From contig CAMLML010000053.1 of assembly GCA_946481095.1 (NCBI GenBank), positions 1 to 32,118 of the forward strand: a DNA stretch of 32,118 nt, read 5' to 3'. The notes under the pieces are model-generated. The model was not told where the DNA came from, made no database searches, and saw nothing but the letters and a program-made list of their open reading frames with translations. The position numbers and the translations under genes were made by a program. Origin of the DNA: an uncultured Cellvibrio sp. GTDB taxonomy: Bacteria; Pseudomonadota; Gammaproteobacteria; Pseudomonadales; Cellvibrionaceae. Positions 8,021 to 17,689 of this stretch are shown here, in pieces. Numbering within the stretch: the stretch's first letter is position 1; the number at the start of each line of letters is the position of its first letter.

Positions 8021-10399
8021 TTATTTAATTATGATTTCATCCATATACAAGGGCACTGTATTGGGTGTTCCTGAAGGATTATGGGTAAGCGGTTTATGTA
8101 TATAGGCTACCAGTCGCAAATGACGGGTTTCAGTTTTATTGAAAGTAAGCTGCACAATTTGTTGTGCTTGTGCCAGTTGGCCTTGATCAAGGCTCGCCAA
8201 AAGAACCCATTCCTGTCCATCTTTAGATGAAAATATTTCTACTTTTTCAGGTGGAAACATTTGTCGCAGTTTCCCGGGGTTAAATGCAAAGTCCAGTTTG
8301 GAAATAGATTCAATGTTTTCAAATTCAATGTTGATATCGGCTTTATCTCCCCAAAAGGCAATCCAGTCATCTGTATGGAAAGCTTGATCCATCGCGCTTA
8401 TGCCATCGACCAAAATTTTTTCCGGATCAATATTATTCCCGGCACTGGGTCTGCTTAAAAAGGTGAGTTTTGCGTTTACAGCCTTGTGCGATATTTTTCG
8501 CAATTTTGTTTCGTAATAAAATTCGCCAGTGTATTTATCTTGCGCGCGTATGCGAACCAGGGTAGATCCTGAAATTTCAAAAGGTTTTGTATAGGTTGGC
8601 GATTGATGATTGGGTTTGTTGCCATCTATGGTATAGCGAATAGAGGTTAAATCTGTATCACTACTCAAACTGACCCGATGTCGTGCAGCTTCTCCTTTAT
8701 CATGCAATTCATAGTTTGTATTAACTGTAAAAACAGAACGGGAAGCATTGAGATCCATTTGATCAAAGCGAGCGAACAAGGCTGGTAATCGCGAAGAAAA
8801 ATTTTGCCAGTTTTGTTTTTCCATCGGACTCCAGACAACCTCTGCCAGTGCGCTCATGCGTGGTAATACCATGTATTCTGCTTTGCGTGGTGTGGAAACA
8901 TATTCTGTCCATAATTGTCCTTGTGCTCCCAAGATATGTTTTTTATATTCAGTGTCTTTTAATGCTTCCGGCATTGGGTTGTAAGAATAAACTTTTTTCA
9001 AACTGGTTAAACCGTGAATGGTCAGCGGCTCGTCTACAGAGCGACTTTGGAATGCATCAAAATAAGTAAATTCCCAAGGTGCCATGATTGCATCATGCTG
9101 CATTTTTGCAGCAGCGATACCCGCTTCAATACCTTGCCATGACATGATCGTGGCATTTTCAGCAACACCGCCTTCAAGAATTTCATTCCAGCCGATCACT
9201 TTTTTATTTAATCCGGTGATGATGTTGGCAGTACGGCGAATAAAATAACTTTGCAATTCATGATAATCCTTTAAACCTTCTTTTTTCATGAGCTGCTGGC
9301 AAAATGCACTTGCTTGCCATTGATCTTTTAACACTTCATCACCACCCAAATGTATATATTCACCTGGAAACAGTTCGGCAACTTCAGCAAATACATCGTG
9401 TAAAAATGCAAAAGTTTTTTCGTGTGGACAAAGCACATCCTGAAATATGCCGAATGTACTTTTTACTTCGGATTGATTCCTGCCACAACCCAATTCCGGA
9501 TAAGCATGCAAAATTGTTGAGGCATGACCGGGAATATCGATTTCAGGAATAATCGTAATTTGTCTTTCATTTGCATAAGCAACAATTTCACGAATTTGTT
9601 GCTTGGTATAAAAACCACTTTCAGGCAGTTGATCGAACAGCGGGTCGCGATCTTGCGTGTGTCCAATAATGGTATTTTTTCGCCATGCACTTTTTTCTGT
9701 TAATAATGGGTAGGCATCTATTTGTATGCGCCAGCCCTGGTCATCTGTCAGATGCCAGTGAAAATAATTCATTTTGTGAAAGGCTAATAAATCCAGATAG
9801 CGTTTGATAAACCACACGGGCATATAGTGACGTGCAACATCAAGATGCATACCGCGATAAGTATACAAAGGCTGGTCTTCAATCAGCACTGCAGGAACCT
9901 TCCATTCAACGGAATTAACAGGTGCGTTTGCGTCGAATTCAACGGGTAATAATTGACGCAGGCTTTGCAAGCCATAAAAAAGCCCCGTATTGGTAAGCGC
10001 TTCTATGTTAATTCGATCAGATTCAACACTTAATCGGTAAGCCTCTTTGTTGCTATTTCCCAGTCTACTGGCATCAACTTTAATCAGGTTGATTGCATCT
10101 CTTTCTGCTTCGCCCTGATGCAATGCGAAACTAAAACCTGTACTGCGATTGGCCAGATTCGCAAAATATCGAGCAACCGATATAATTTCTTCATTGTTAA
10201 ACCGAATTTGGGTATTAGCACTTAATTGAAATTCGCCTGTTGTTGGTGTAACGGAAACCGGTGCAGGTACAATTGCAATTTGGGGTAATGTCGGTGCAAC
10301 TTCGATATTGGCAGATATGTTTTTTTTCTGAGGACTGCAAGCCATTGTTGCAATACAAAAAATAAATGCTAGTAAAAAACCGGGATTTGAAAAACGCAT
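8021..10399 (-). CDS. hex: GH20 beta-N-acetylhexosaminidase lipoprotein
   Basis: A 792-residue exo-acting hexosaminidase that removes terminal GlcNAc (or GalNAc) from chitooligosaccharides or muropeptides. The leader has a lipobox (ATMAC, Cys21), so it is predicted to be lipid-anchored in the envelope. Residues about 40-175 are the GH20b domain and 178 to about 530 the GH20 barrel, with HWHLTDDQGWR at 215-224 and the catalytic Asp354-Glu355 pair in HLGGDEV; these fit substrate-assisted catalysis through the acetamido group. About 560-625 resembles a chitobiase C-terminal domain, and the last ~140 residues look like a beta-sandwich/F5-8-type module. AGAGG lies 7 nt before the ATG. It is the first gene of the operon and supplies the sugar that NagP imports. 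It is divergent from the helicase gene, with 154 bp between them. Confidence 0.95.
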   Translation of the reverse strand: MRFSNPGFLLAFIFCIATMACSPQKKNISANIEVAPTLPQIAIVPAPVSVTPTTGEFQLSANTQIRFNNEEIISVARYFANLANRSTGFSFALHQGEAERDAINLIKVDASRLGNSNKEAYRLSVESDRINIEALTNTGLFYGLQSLRQLLPVEFDANAPVNSVEWKVPAVLIEDQPLYTYRGMHLDVARHYMPVWFIKRYLDLLAFHKMNYFHWHLTDDQGWRIQIDAYPLLTEKSAWRKNTIIGHTQDRDPLFDQLPESGFYTKQQIREIVAYANERQITIIPEIDIPGHASTILHAYPELGCGRNQSEVKSTFGIFQDVLCPHEKTFAFLHDVFAEVAELFPGEYIHLGGDEVLKDQWQASAFCQQLMKKEGLKDYHELQSYFIRRTANIITGLNKKVIGWNEILEGGVAENATIMSWQGIEAGIAAAKMQHDAIMAPWEFTYFDAFQSRSVDEPLTIHGLTSLKKVYSYNPMPEALKDTEYKKHILGAQGQLWTEYVSTPRKAEYMVLPRMSALAEVVWSPMEKQNWQNFSSRLPALFARFDQMDLNASRSVFTVNTNYELHDKGEAARHRVSLSSDTDLTSIRYTIDGNKPNHQSPTYTKPFEISGSTLVRIRAQDKYTGEFYYETKLRKISHKAVNAKLTFLSRPSAGNNIDPEKILVDGISAMDQAFHTDDWIAFWGDKADINIEFENIESISKLDFAFNPGKLRQMFPPEKVEIFSSKDGQEWVLLASLDQGQLAQAQQIVQLTFNKTETRHLRLVAYIHKPLTHNPSGTPNTVPLYMDEIIIK

Positions 10400-10513
10400 C
10401 TTGATGCCTCTTATGAGAATTATAATTAAAGCTCAAGCATAATTGATAATCCTTGTTTTTGCGAAGAAGAGATTGGTCAATTTTTGTTGATAGTAAATTT
10501 ATAGAACAGGCAG

Positions 10514-10522
10514 TGTTATGAT
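10514..10522 (+). promoter_or_regulatory. Extended -10 promoter element for the NERD helicase gene
   Basis: TGTTATGAT reads as an extended -10 (TGnTATGAT), 31 nt before the ATG at 10554. There is no convincing -35 at 16-18 nt upstream, which extended -10 promoters do not require. The transcript would have a short leader with no clear Shine-Dalgarno. Confidence 0.45.
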
Positions 10523-10553
10523 TTGTCGGTAATTACATGATGAAAAACGATAA

Positions 10554-12383
10554 ATGCTAAAAATTATTCCTTCTATAAAAGCAGCGTCTACCAAAATGAC
10601 CCCGGGCGAACGCCGTTTCGGGCAAAGGCTGGAAGCATTTTTGGAGGACGATTATTCCTGCTGGTTCGATATCCCGGTGGGTTCCAATCGGCGTTATCCG
10701 GATTTTATTATTCTTCATCCTGCACGCGGTCTATTATTTCTTGAAGTCAAAGATTGGAAATTCCCCGATATTAAATCGATGAATCACCAAACGTTTCAGT
10801 TGTTAACCAATGAAGGTTTGGTCAATAAAGCCAATCCTATTGAACAAGCCAGGCAAGCTGCCTATCAAGTTGTCAATCAATTAAAGCGAGATGTGTTGCT
10901 TCAGGAAACCGAAGGGCGACATAAAGGAAATTTGATATGTCCTTATGGTTATGGCGTGGTGTTTACCAATATTTTGCGTAAGCAACTTGAGCCTTACCTT
11001 CAAGACGAAAACGCTGCAATATTACCCGCGCATCAGATTATTTTTCAGGATGATATGTTTGAAAAAACCGACCCAGAAGAATTTCAGCAGCGTTTGTGGA
11101 ACATGTTGAATTATCAATTTCCACAAAAATTAACCTTGCCGCAAGTTGATCGCATTCGTGCGCATCTATTTCCTGAAATTTGTATCCAGACGGATGATTT
11201 ATTTATTGATGATAAAGAATCAAACGTTTTTGCTGTCCCCGATATTGTTAAGGTTATGGATATGCAACAGGAACAATTGGCTCGCAGTTTTGGTGAGGGC
11301 CACAGGGTGGTGCATGGTGTGGCGGGTTCTGGCAAAACTTTGATCCTGGGTTTTCGCTGTTGGTATCTCGCACAAACCCAATCAAAGCCCATTTTAGTAC
11401 TGTGTTACAACATTACCTTGGCCGCGAAATTGCGGTCGATGATGCGCAATAAAGGAATAGGTGATCAGGTTCAGGTTTATCATTTTCACGATTGGTGCGG
11501 GCAACAGTTGCGTACTTATCATGTCGATTTAATCAAAGGCCAACAACCGGTTTGGGAAAGGCAAGTGCTGAGTGTAATTCGGGGTGTTGAGCAGGGATTA
11601 ATTCCACGTGAGCAATACGGTGCAGTCTTAATTGATGAAGGTCACGATTTCGAAGCTGAATGGCTAACATTAGTGGTGCAAATGATCGATAAGGAAACCA
11701 ATTCATTACTACTACTTTATGACGATGCGCAATCCATTTATAAAAAGAAATCCAATTTGAATTTCACCTTGTCCAGTGTGGGTATCCAGGCACGTGGCCG
11801 GACCAGTATCCTGAAATTAAATTACCGCAACACTCGTGAAATTTTGCAATTCGCATTTGAATTCGCCAAAGAATTTATGCAGGAAAAAACCACGGATGAC
11901 GATTCAGTGCCACTGATCATGCCGCAAGTTGCTGGCAGCTCCGGCCCAAAACCGGTTTTCAAATTAATACATAACATGCAAGAAGAAATCGAATTTATTT
12001 GCAGGTGTTTAAAAAAGTGGCATGCAGAAGGCGTGTCATGGAAAGACATGGCCATTATTTACGGCGACTACGCGTTTAGCTCGGCATTGCAAAAGGCCAT
12101 GAAGCAACACAGTATTCCCCACAGCTGGCTAATTAAAAATAACCGAAAAAATTACAACCCGGAAAATGACAAGGTCACCATGGTGACCCAACACAGCAGC
12201 AAAGGGCTTGAGTTCACGCGTGTAATCGTCGCAGGTATTGGTCAATTGAAAGATACTGAAACCGATATCCCCGAACAAATGCGTTTGTTATATGTCGCTA
12301 TGACACGTGCGAAAGAAATATTGCTGCTAACGTCCAGTAAAGAAAATTGTTATACACGTCAGTTATCCCAAAATTTCGCATAA
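10554..12383 (+). CDS. NERD-domain nuclease fused to UvrD/Rep-type superfamily 1 helicase
   Basis: A 609-residue protein with an N-terminal NERD domain (about 15-120), a PD-(D/E)XK nuclease relative: Asp50 in RRYPDF and Glu64/Lys66 in FLEVKDW are in the expected positions. The rest is a UvrD-like helicase: Q motif around Gln239, Walker A GVAGSGKT (255-262), Walker B LIDEGHDF (359-366), LNYRNT (422-427), TQHSSKGLEF (545-554) and YVAMTRAK (580-587). Motifs are complete, so it should be an active nucleic acid motor with a tethered nuclease. Such proteins occur in DNA repair and in anti-phage loci; no partner gene lies beside it, so its role is open. It is the only convincing plus-strand gene here. 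The ATG at 10554 lacks a good ribosome site; the next in-frame ATG is 10596. Confidence 0.93.
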   Translation: MLKIIPSIKAASTKMTPGERRFGQRLEAFLEDDYSCWFDIPVGSNRRYPDFIILHPARGLLFLEVKDWKFPDIKSMNHQTFQLLTNEGLVNKANPIEQARQAAYQVVNQLKRDVLLQETEGRHKGNLICPYGYGVVFTNILRKQLEPYLQDENAAILPAHQIIFQDDMFEKTDPEEFQQRLWNMLNYQFPQKLTLPQVDRIRAHLFPEICIQTDDLFIDDKESNVFAVPDIVKVMDMQQEQLARSFGEGHRVVHGVAGSGKTLILGFRCWYLAQTQSKPILVLCYNITLAAKLRSMMRNKGIGDQVQVYHFHDWCGQQLRTYHVDLIKGQQPVWERQVLSVIRGVEQGLIPREQYGAVLIDEGHDFEAEWLTLVVQMIDKETNSLLLLYDDAQSIYKKKSNLNFTLSSVGIQARGRTSILKLNYRNTREILQFAFEFAKEFMQEKTTDDDSVPLIMPQVAGSSGPKPVFKLIHNMQEEIEFICRCLKKWHAEGVSWKDMAIIYGDYAFSSALQKAMKQHSIPHSWLIKNNRKNYNPENDKVTMVTQHSSKGLEFTRVIVAGIGQLKDTETDIPEQMRLLYVAMTRAKEILLLTSSKENCYTRQLSQNFA

Positions 12384-12400
12384 CTGACGCTTCCTAATTA

Positions 12401-12418
12401 ACTCAATTAATATTGAGT
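12401..12418. terminator. Small AT-rich hairpin between convergent genes
   Basis: A 7-bp stem (ACTCAAT/ATTGAGT) with a TAAT loop covers the end of the minus-strand gene that stops at 12407 and sits 18 bp after the helicase stop. There is no strong U-tract on either side, so terminator function is weakly supported. Confidence 0.3.
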
Positions 12419-14212
12419 CATAATGTTGCTGCCAGACGCGCTGATTTCACCCAGGGTGTCGGGTTGTGTGACGCGTTGTCCCAGTAAAATAAAACTGAAA
12501 TCACTGCCTGCTGCTTGTGCATTGCCGTGGCAGCCCATGCAGCCTCCCATGTTATAGCTTGTGCCTGCATATCGTGTATTCACTGCTGGTGTTCCATCGG
12601 CATTAAAGTCAGTAATTAAATTATTGTAAGGAGTCGAGGGCGAATTTTTTAATGCATGCTGGAATACGCCACTGAAAACTTGCAGGTTGTAATCTGTTTC
12701 TATCATGGAATTCGCTTGATAAAAAGTGGCTGCATCCGCAGCTGTGTAGTCCATGCCTGGAACCTTTCCTAGAATGGGTTTGTATTGCACATTAATTAAT
12801 TTGTAGTAACTCCACGGCGAGGATTTAATCTTGTTTGCTGTGTTGTAATTTTTTATGGATTGGTGGGCAATCTTATTGATGGCAATAATATCAGCAGGAA
12901 TATCGTGAACCCGTTTTTGAATGCATACAGTTCCTTTAGGTAGCGGGTTAACAAGATTTCCCTGAGTGGGAATATTTTGATAATAAAGTGAATCACCCGG
13001 CGTGCAGTTCGCGGTTTTTGGAGAAAGGGATTGAATCGATTCCGGTGATGCAGGATTTGCTGATGTCGCGTTTTTCGAAATAATTTGCGGGTTCATCGGT
13101 GTTTTGTCTGCGTTTCGAATAAGCGTTCCATCCACATCTTCTATCGGATTGCCATCAGTATCCAATAAATTATCTGCCTGTTCGAAAGTGGCAAAAATAA
13201 AATAAGGTGCGGTAGGTGTTTTTTGAATAATGTGCAAGCCAACCAATCCCCAGGTGGCGTCCCTATAACAAATTACAGGCGCGGCGGGTGCACTTGAGCT
13301 GCTCGCACTGGTTGCACTGGTATTGGTTGCAGTGATATTGGCACTTGCTGATTGTAATTGTTCGTAATAGCGGACAGTTGTGGTGTGGAATTTTCCACTG
13401 GCAAGTTCAGTTTGCGTGAGTTGGCGCCAGGCGGATTTTACTTCGATGGTTCCAAACGGAAAGCTGACAAATTGGCTGCTGCCAGGAGGTGCACTTTTTT
13501 GAGTGGCGGCGAGATTTTTTGCGGTGGCGGCAAAAGGTGGTGTGACATCCCCATACCATTTATTTTTTGCAACATAGAGATATTCAGTGCGATTCGCTTT
13601 AGCCAAAAATAAAATCTGTTGACTGGTTTTTCCGTAAGTATCCGGTGCAACACCCGCAAACATTTTTGCCAAACCAATTTGACTATTTTCATCAAGGTTT
13701 ACCCAGGGTGTTGTTATTGTCCCCTGGGAAGACGAAGAGGCAGATGAAGTGTTCGGTGCAGCGGAAGGGCAGGCTGAAATATTCGAGGAATATACATATT
13801 GGGGTGGCTCATCATAACCATAATCAGCTGAAGAGCCTTGGGAATATCCGTGAGGTTTTCCGCTGGCAGGAAATATTTCTGCTTTATGCCTAAAGGTTTC
13901 CCAAACCAATGGGCCACCAGTAGTTTTGCCAAAATATTTGGTGTTATCCGGTTTGTCGCGGCTACCGCTCATCGCTGGCCAATTCAATGCGATAAATTCT
14001 TGCCATGCAAACACAGCAGCTGTTTTCAAATCTGCATTGGGTGCGCCGCCAGTAATATCGCTTGGTACGTTTGATTCAATAACAATTGAATAACTCGCTT
14101 GGGATGATGCGGCACTGCTGGATGTTCCTGTCTGTGCAAAGACGGAAGAAATTGAACAGCATAATAACGCAATAATCGACGTGATTTTTTTTGAATGAAA
14201 TAACCTGTTCAT
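12407..14212 (-). CDS. Secreted monoheme c-type protein of unknown function
   Basis: A 601-residue protein with a classical signal peptide (cleavage likely after VFA, about residue 26), then a Ser/Ala-rich stretch. A single heme c attachment motif, CMGCH (558-562), lies near the C-terminus. The middle has segments such as AWQEFIALNWPA, GTIEVKSAWRQL and YFIFATFEQADN that have counterparts in the neighbouring monoheme gene. I do not recognise a named family. Periplasmic or exported location and covalent heme are predicted; an electron-transfer or substrate-oxidising role is inference only. AAGGA lies 7 nt before the ATG. The gene is separated from its upstream neighbour by an intrinsic terminator, so it probably has its own promoter within the ~70 bp that remain. 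Confidence 0.8.
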   Translation of the reverse strand: MNRLFHSKKITSIIALLCCSISSVFAQTGTSSSAASSQASYSIVIESNVPSDITGGAPNADLKTAAVFAWQEFIALNWPAMSGSRDKPDNTKYFGKTTGGPLVWETFRHKAEIFPASGKPHGYSQGSSADYGYDEPPQYVYSSNISACPSAAPNTSSASSSSQGTITTPWVNLDENSQIGLAKMFAGVAPDTYGKTSQQILFLAKANRTEYLYVAKNKWYGDVTPPFAATAKNLAATQKSAPPGSSQFVSFPFGTIEVKSAWRQLTQTELASGKFHTTTVRYYEQLQSASANITATNTSATSASSSSAPAAPVICYRDATWGLVGLHIIQKTPTAPYFIFATFEQADNLLDTDGNPIEDVDGTLIRNADKTPMNPQIISKNATSANPASPESIQSLSPKTANCTPGDSLYYQNIPTQGNLVNPLPKGTVCIQKRVHDIPADIIAINKIAHQSIKNYNTANKIKSSPWSYYKLINVQYKPILGKVPGMDYTAADAATFYQANSMIETDYNLQVFSGVFQHALKNSPSTPYNNLITDFNADGTPAVNTRYAGTSYNMGGCMGCHGNAQAAGSDFSFILLGQRVTQPDTLGEISASGSNIMTQY

Positions 14213-14280
14213 AATGAATTCCTTCTAAAAAATATTAATGTTTTTGATAGAAATAAAACGGATGGAAATAAAACTGAAAA

Positions 14281-14306
14281 GCGGGTGATTCCGAAGAATC
14301 ACCCGC
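14281..14306 (-). terminator. Rho-independent terminator after the 687-residue monoheme gene
   Basis: A perfect 11-bp GC-rich stem closed by a TTCG tetraloop (minus strand), followed by TTTTCAGTTTTATTT. It starts 8 nt after the stop codon of the gene ending at 14314. Confidence 0.88.
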
Positions 14307-14313
14307 TGCAGGT

Positions 14314-16377
14314 TTAGTGAGGTGTGAAAGCAAAATTTGAAATAGTGAAGCTGACTTGCTGACCGTTTGACTTGCAGCCAAAGTTATTGGGTTGCGCTTC
14401 GCCATTTAATGCAAACCCAAAAGAATTGCCCGTGCTGATTGGAAAACTTGCCTGGGATTCAGCAGGATTTAATTTGGATACAGTATTAACAGGATTGCCA
14501 TTGCTGTCCTGACTGGTGACCACAAAACTGGCCGGGCAATCATTGGAAACATTTGTCAGTGCATAACTAAAACTCACTGTTCCCGAGCTGGTTGCTGCAG
14601 GGTAAGTAAAAGTCGAGCCGCTTGTTTGCCACTTGGGGAAATTACGCAGTGTAATCTTTGCAGGTGCACCCGATGTATCAACAAGATTTTGTTGTGGGTT
14701 GGAACCGATTATCCAGGTATCCACCGCAAATGGCGTTTTAAAATTATGTAATGGGTAACTGGCGCAATTGTTATCTGCACCGGGATTAATACAATTGGCT
14801 CCCAAAATTCCCCAAATAAAATCGATTTGTGTTGCGTTGACATTGGGGCCGCCGTTTGAATAAAACCAGGCGGGGTTGGGTGATCCCATTTCAACTTCGT
14901 TGAAGCCGAATAAATTGGGTCTCCATGTAGCCCCCACACCTTGCATACCTGCCTGACCCTGTGCGTTAACCGATGCCTGACTGTGGCAGGTTGCACAAGA
15001 GGCTGAATTAACAAATCCTCCTTCGGTAATGGTTGCACCGGTACCAGTGGGAATTCCCCCCAGCGTTGTAAAACTGGATTGGGTTCCTTTCAAACGATAG
15101 TTAAGCCAGGCGGGGTCATCTTTTGAAATGACGTTGGGATTGTTGTCTGACTTGGAGGTTGCTATACCCATAGCTTTAAATAAAGCCTGCAATTCAGGCG
15201 TTATTTTTTCTCCGGTTTCAGCAGGGTCATAGACAGTTCCGGTTTTAAAAATCGGGCTGGCGTTTTGCGTAATATCGTCATTCAATTTTATTTTGGGCGG
15301 AATAAATGTGTGCCCAAAATCAGCTCCTGCTTGCGCTTTGCCATTTACACTGTAACCAAAACTGTCGTTACAACCGATGTAATCACAGCGCCCCTGATTC
15401 GCCACATGTTCCAACGCATACCAATGCCAGACAGGTAAGTTTTTCGAGGCATTGGTCATGGCCAACATGTAATAAATTCCGGGTTTGCTGCCAGGCTGTG
15501 AATTGTCATCCAGTTTGACAGTGAGGTAAGGGTATTGCGGATTATTCGGTACTGCCAACAGGTTGCCCTGCGCGTCAGTTTTTTTGATCAAGCCTCTGGC
15601 GAGCATAATGTCCTGATGTAAAAAATCGGCTTTTACCATCACAGCATCAACCGGAAATCGCACCTCCAATTTGTGTGCAGCAGAAATTTGACCTGCAGTT
15701 AACGCTGCATTTTGCGCCCAGTTGCGCACACCCAATCCTTCTTTTGAGTACAAATCATTTCGGTAAATATAATCGACCATGGATTTGTTACGGAATACCA
15801 ATTCCAGTTCCAGATCACGCAACAATCTTCCCGGATCAAGCACATCAACCGGAGTCAAACCTCCGTGGTTCATAATAACTTTAGTAGGATCTCCGTTGGG
15901 TACTGTGGGTAGTGGACTGGGAGATTTGTAGTCAGCACGGAACACCGGGCAGTGTGCTGATGGTTGTCCATTCGGATTAATTTTGGCGTTGGGATCACAA
16001 CAATTAGTGGATTGTGTATCCGAACAAAGCGGCCACGGATTTTGTGGCCAGATGGTTTGATCTATGCCCCAATTCCACCAACTTTTGGAAATTGCATCGG
16101 CCAGTTGTACCCAGGCAAATGCATCGGGGCAGGTTGCTGCTGCGGTTGCTGAATAAGGTTCATTGAAAACAGGTTTTCCATTTTTTGTTGTAACCTGATT
16201 TTTACAATCGGCATCATCTTGCACAAAGCTGCGGTAAAACATCAGTTGTTGCAAACCATTAACGGAAACTTGCCCGGATGTTTGCGCCTGACTCGATATA
16301 CTGGCGCCAAAAAGGATGTAGCAAAGAAAAGTGGCGATTAGCGTTTTTAATTTTATTTCGGTTTTTATTGGTAACAT
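14314..16377 (-). CDS. Secreted monoheme c-type protein of unknown function, larger paralogue
   Basis: A 687-residue exported protein with signal peptide (hydrophobic core about 12-28). One heme c motif, CATCH (461-465), sits about two thirds along rather than at the end. Around it are Trp-rich and Cys-containing segments: WWNWGIDQTIWP (100-111), four further Cys between 118 and 143, LEVRFPVDAVMVKADF (237-252) and PVWHWYALEHVANQG (315-329). The last ~100 residues are beta-rich and resemble an added C-terminal sandwich domain. The VMVKADF and WYALEHVAN blocks line up with VKSAWRQL and FATFEQADN of the downstream protein, suggesting distant duplication. AAGGAG is ideally placed before the ATG. 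No oxidase, maturation or partner genes are adjacent; the function is unknown. Confidence 0.8.
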   Translation of the reverse strand: MLPIKTEIKLKTLIATFLCYILFGASISSQAQTSGQVSVNGLQQLMFYRSFVQDDADCKNQVTTKNGKPVFNEPYSATAAATCPDAFAWVQLADAISKSWWNWGIDQTIWPQNPWPLCSDTQSTNCCDPNAKINPNGQPSAHCPVFRADYKSPSPLPTVPNGDPTKVIMNHGGLTPVDVLDPGRLLRDLELELVFRNKSMVDYIYRNDLYSKEGLGVRNWAQNAALTAGQISAAHKLEVRFPVDAVMVKADFLHQDIMLARGLIKKTDAQGNLLAVPNNPQYPYLTVKLDDNSQPGSKPGIYYMLAMTNASKNLPVWHWYALEHVANQGRCDYIGCNDSFGYSVNGKAQAGADFGHTFIPPKIKLNDDITQNASPIFKTGTVYDPAETGEKITPELQALFKAMGIATSKSDNNPNVISKDDPAWLNYRLKGTQSSFTTLGGIPTGTGATITEGGFVNSASCATCHSQASVNAQGQAGMQGVGATWRPNLFGFNEVEMGSPNPAWFYSNGGPNVNATQIDFIWGILGANCINPGADNNCASYPLHNFKTPFAVDTWIIGSNPQQNLVDTSGAPAKITLRNFPKWQTSGSTFTYPAATSSGTVSFSYALTNVSNDCPASFVVTSQDSNGNPVNTVSKLNPAESQASFPISTGNSFGFALNGEAQPNNFGCKSNGQQVSFTISNFAFTPH

Positions 16378-16723
16378 TTTTCTCTCCTTATGAATTGGAA
16401 AACCCAGTGTAGTCCAGCACTGACAATTTACCAGCCGTGAAAAAATGGCATAGAAATTTGTATATCAACTAAAATAGTTATCGTTGAATATTTATGGCGT
16501 CAATAATTTCATATCCATGATGAAATTTAAAAAATACTATTTTAAATTGAAAAATGCGACAAATTATTTTCTGAAAGAGTTTTGCACCAATCAAAATTAA
16601 TCTGCCTTCGCAGAGATGACGAAGTGAAATTAAACAAAAATGGATTCGTACAAAGGTCTTTCTGAAAATGTTTAATGTAATTTTTCAGTAGACAAAATTA
16701 TTATCCCTGGATTGGGTATTCAT
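16378..16723. other. 346-bp intergenic region with a degenerate stem-loop repeat
   Basis: AT-rich spacer upstream of the monoheme gene; it must hold that gene's promoter, but no clear -35/-10 pair stands out. At 16601-16624 is a hairpin TCTGC-CTTC-GCAGA followed by GATGACGAAG, which resembles a decayed copy of a widespread short intergenic repeat whose better copies read CCTGCCTTCGCAGGGATGACG-like. No open frame of interest is present. Confidence 0.5.
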
Positions 16724-16733
16724 CTACCCAATC
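16710..16733 (-). terminator. Hairpin overlapping the TauE-family stop codon
   Basis: A perfect 9-bp stem (GATTGGGTA/TACCCAATC) with a 6-nt loop includes the TAG stop codon of the gene ending at 16724. The following sequence has only a weak, interrupted U-tract (AATAATTTTG), so it may terminate or protect the 3' end. Confidence 0.4.
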
Positions 16734-17689
16734 AACACTTTATAAAGATTAAACACTGAAATTCCACTGATCAACAAACCCACCAAAATCAATAAGGTTT
16801 TGGTCGAGAATTTTTTACAGGCATAAGCGGCAAAAGGTGCTGCAAATAATCCACCGATAATTAAACCGGCCACCACATGCCAAATGGTTTCATCAACCAG
16901 AATAAAAAGTGATGCAGCACTGGTGAGTGTTAGAAAAAATTCGGCGAAATTTACCGAGCCGATAGTGGTACGTGGATCATGGCCGGTGCCGACTAAAGTG
17001 GTCGTCACTACCGGGCCCCAACCACCACCGCCGGATGTGTCAACAAAGCCACCCAGCAATGCGAGTTTGGCAACATGTTTGGGTTCGCCTTTGCGCGTCT
17101 TGATATGTTTTTTGAATGCTTTGGTGAGAACATAAATGCCCATCAACAATAAATAAACGGTGATAAAAGGCTTGAGTGTTTTACCATCGATTTGCGTGAC
17201 CAACAATGCACCCAAAAGTCCGCCGATAATGCCCGGAATTAACAAACGCAAAAATAATTTTTTATCCACGTTACCAAATTTTGCGTGGGATATTCCCGAG
17301 ATACCGGTAGTAAATACTTCCGCCATATGAACCGATGCGCTGGCAAGGGCAGGGGATGCGCCGGTTGCCAACAGGAAACTGGTGGACGTTAAACCGTAAG
17401 CCATGCCCAGAGCACCATCCACTATTTGTGCGAGCAAACCCACCAGCAGTGCATTCCAGAACATTGAGTCATCAAGTGTCGATTGGATGGTCTCTATCCC
17501 CTGGTCCCAGCTGTTACCAAACAGGCGTGTAATCCCCAGCGCAATCAATCCAATCAATGTCAGTGCCGCAAACCAGACAGCAGTACGAATAACGGGGTGC
17601 AGGGGAATTTGCTCAACCGGTGGAATGCCCAGTGCCTGATGTTCCTGATTAATCGGCGTATCCGATAAATCCAAATCGCGAATTTTCAT
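16724..17689 (-). CDS. TauE/SafE family anion permease
   Basis: An integral inner-membrane protein of the sulfite exporter TauE/SafE family (about eight hydrophobic helices), exporting or exchanging sulfite, sulfoacetate or related small anions. The two family half-repeats are visible, in LLAQIVDGALGMAYGLTSTS and LLGGFVDTSGGGGWGPVVTT, each with its Gly-rich turn. The frame extends back to 17740, but that ATG has no ribosome site. The ATG at 17689 (MKIRDLDLSD) follows GGGA at 5 nt and fits the usual length, so I use it (321 residues). The N-terminal ~55 residues before the first helix are longer than in minimal family members. No sulfur-metabolism gene is adjacent, so the substrate is unknown. 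Confidence 0.88.
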   Translation of the reverse strand: MKIRDLDLSDTPINQEHQALGIPPVEQIPLHPVIRTAVWFAALTLIGLIALGITRLFGNSWDQGIETIQSTLDDSMFWNALLVGLLAQIVDGALGMAYGLTSTSFLLATGASPALASASVHMAEVFTTGISGISHAKFGNVDKKLFLRLLIPGIIGGLLGALLVTQIDGKTLKPFITVYLLLMGIYVLTKAFKKHIKTRKGEPKHVAKLALLGGFVDTSGGGGWGPVVTTTLVGTGHDPRTTIGSVNFAEFFLTLTSAASLFILVDETIWHVVAGLIIGGLFAAPFAAYACKKFSTKTLLILVGLLISGISVFNLYKVLIG

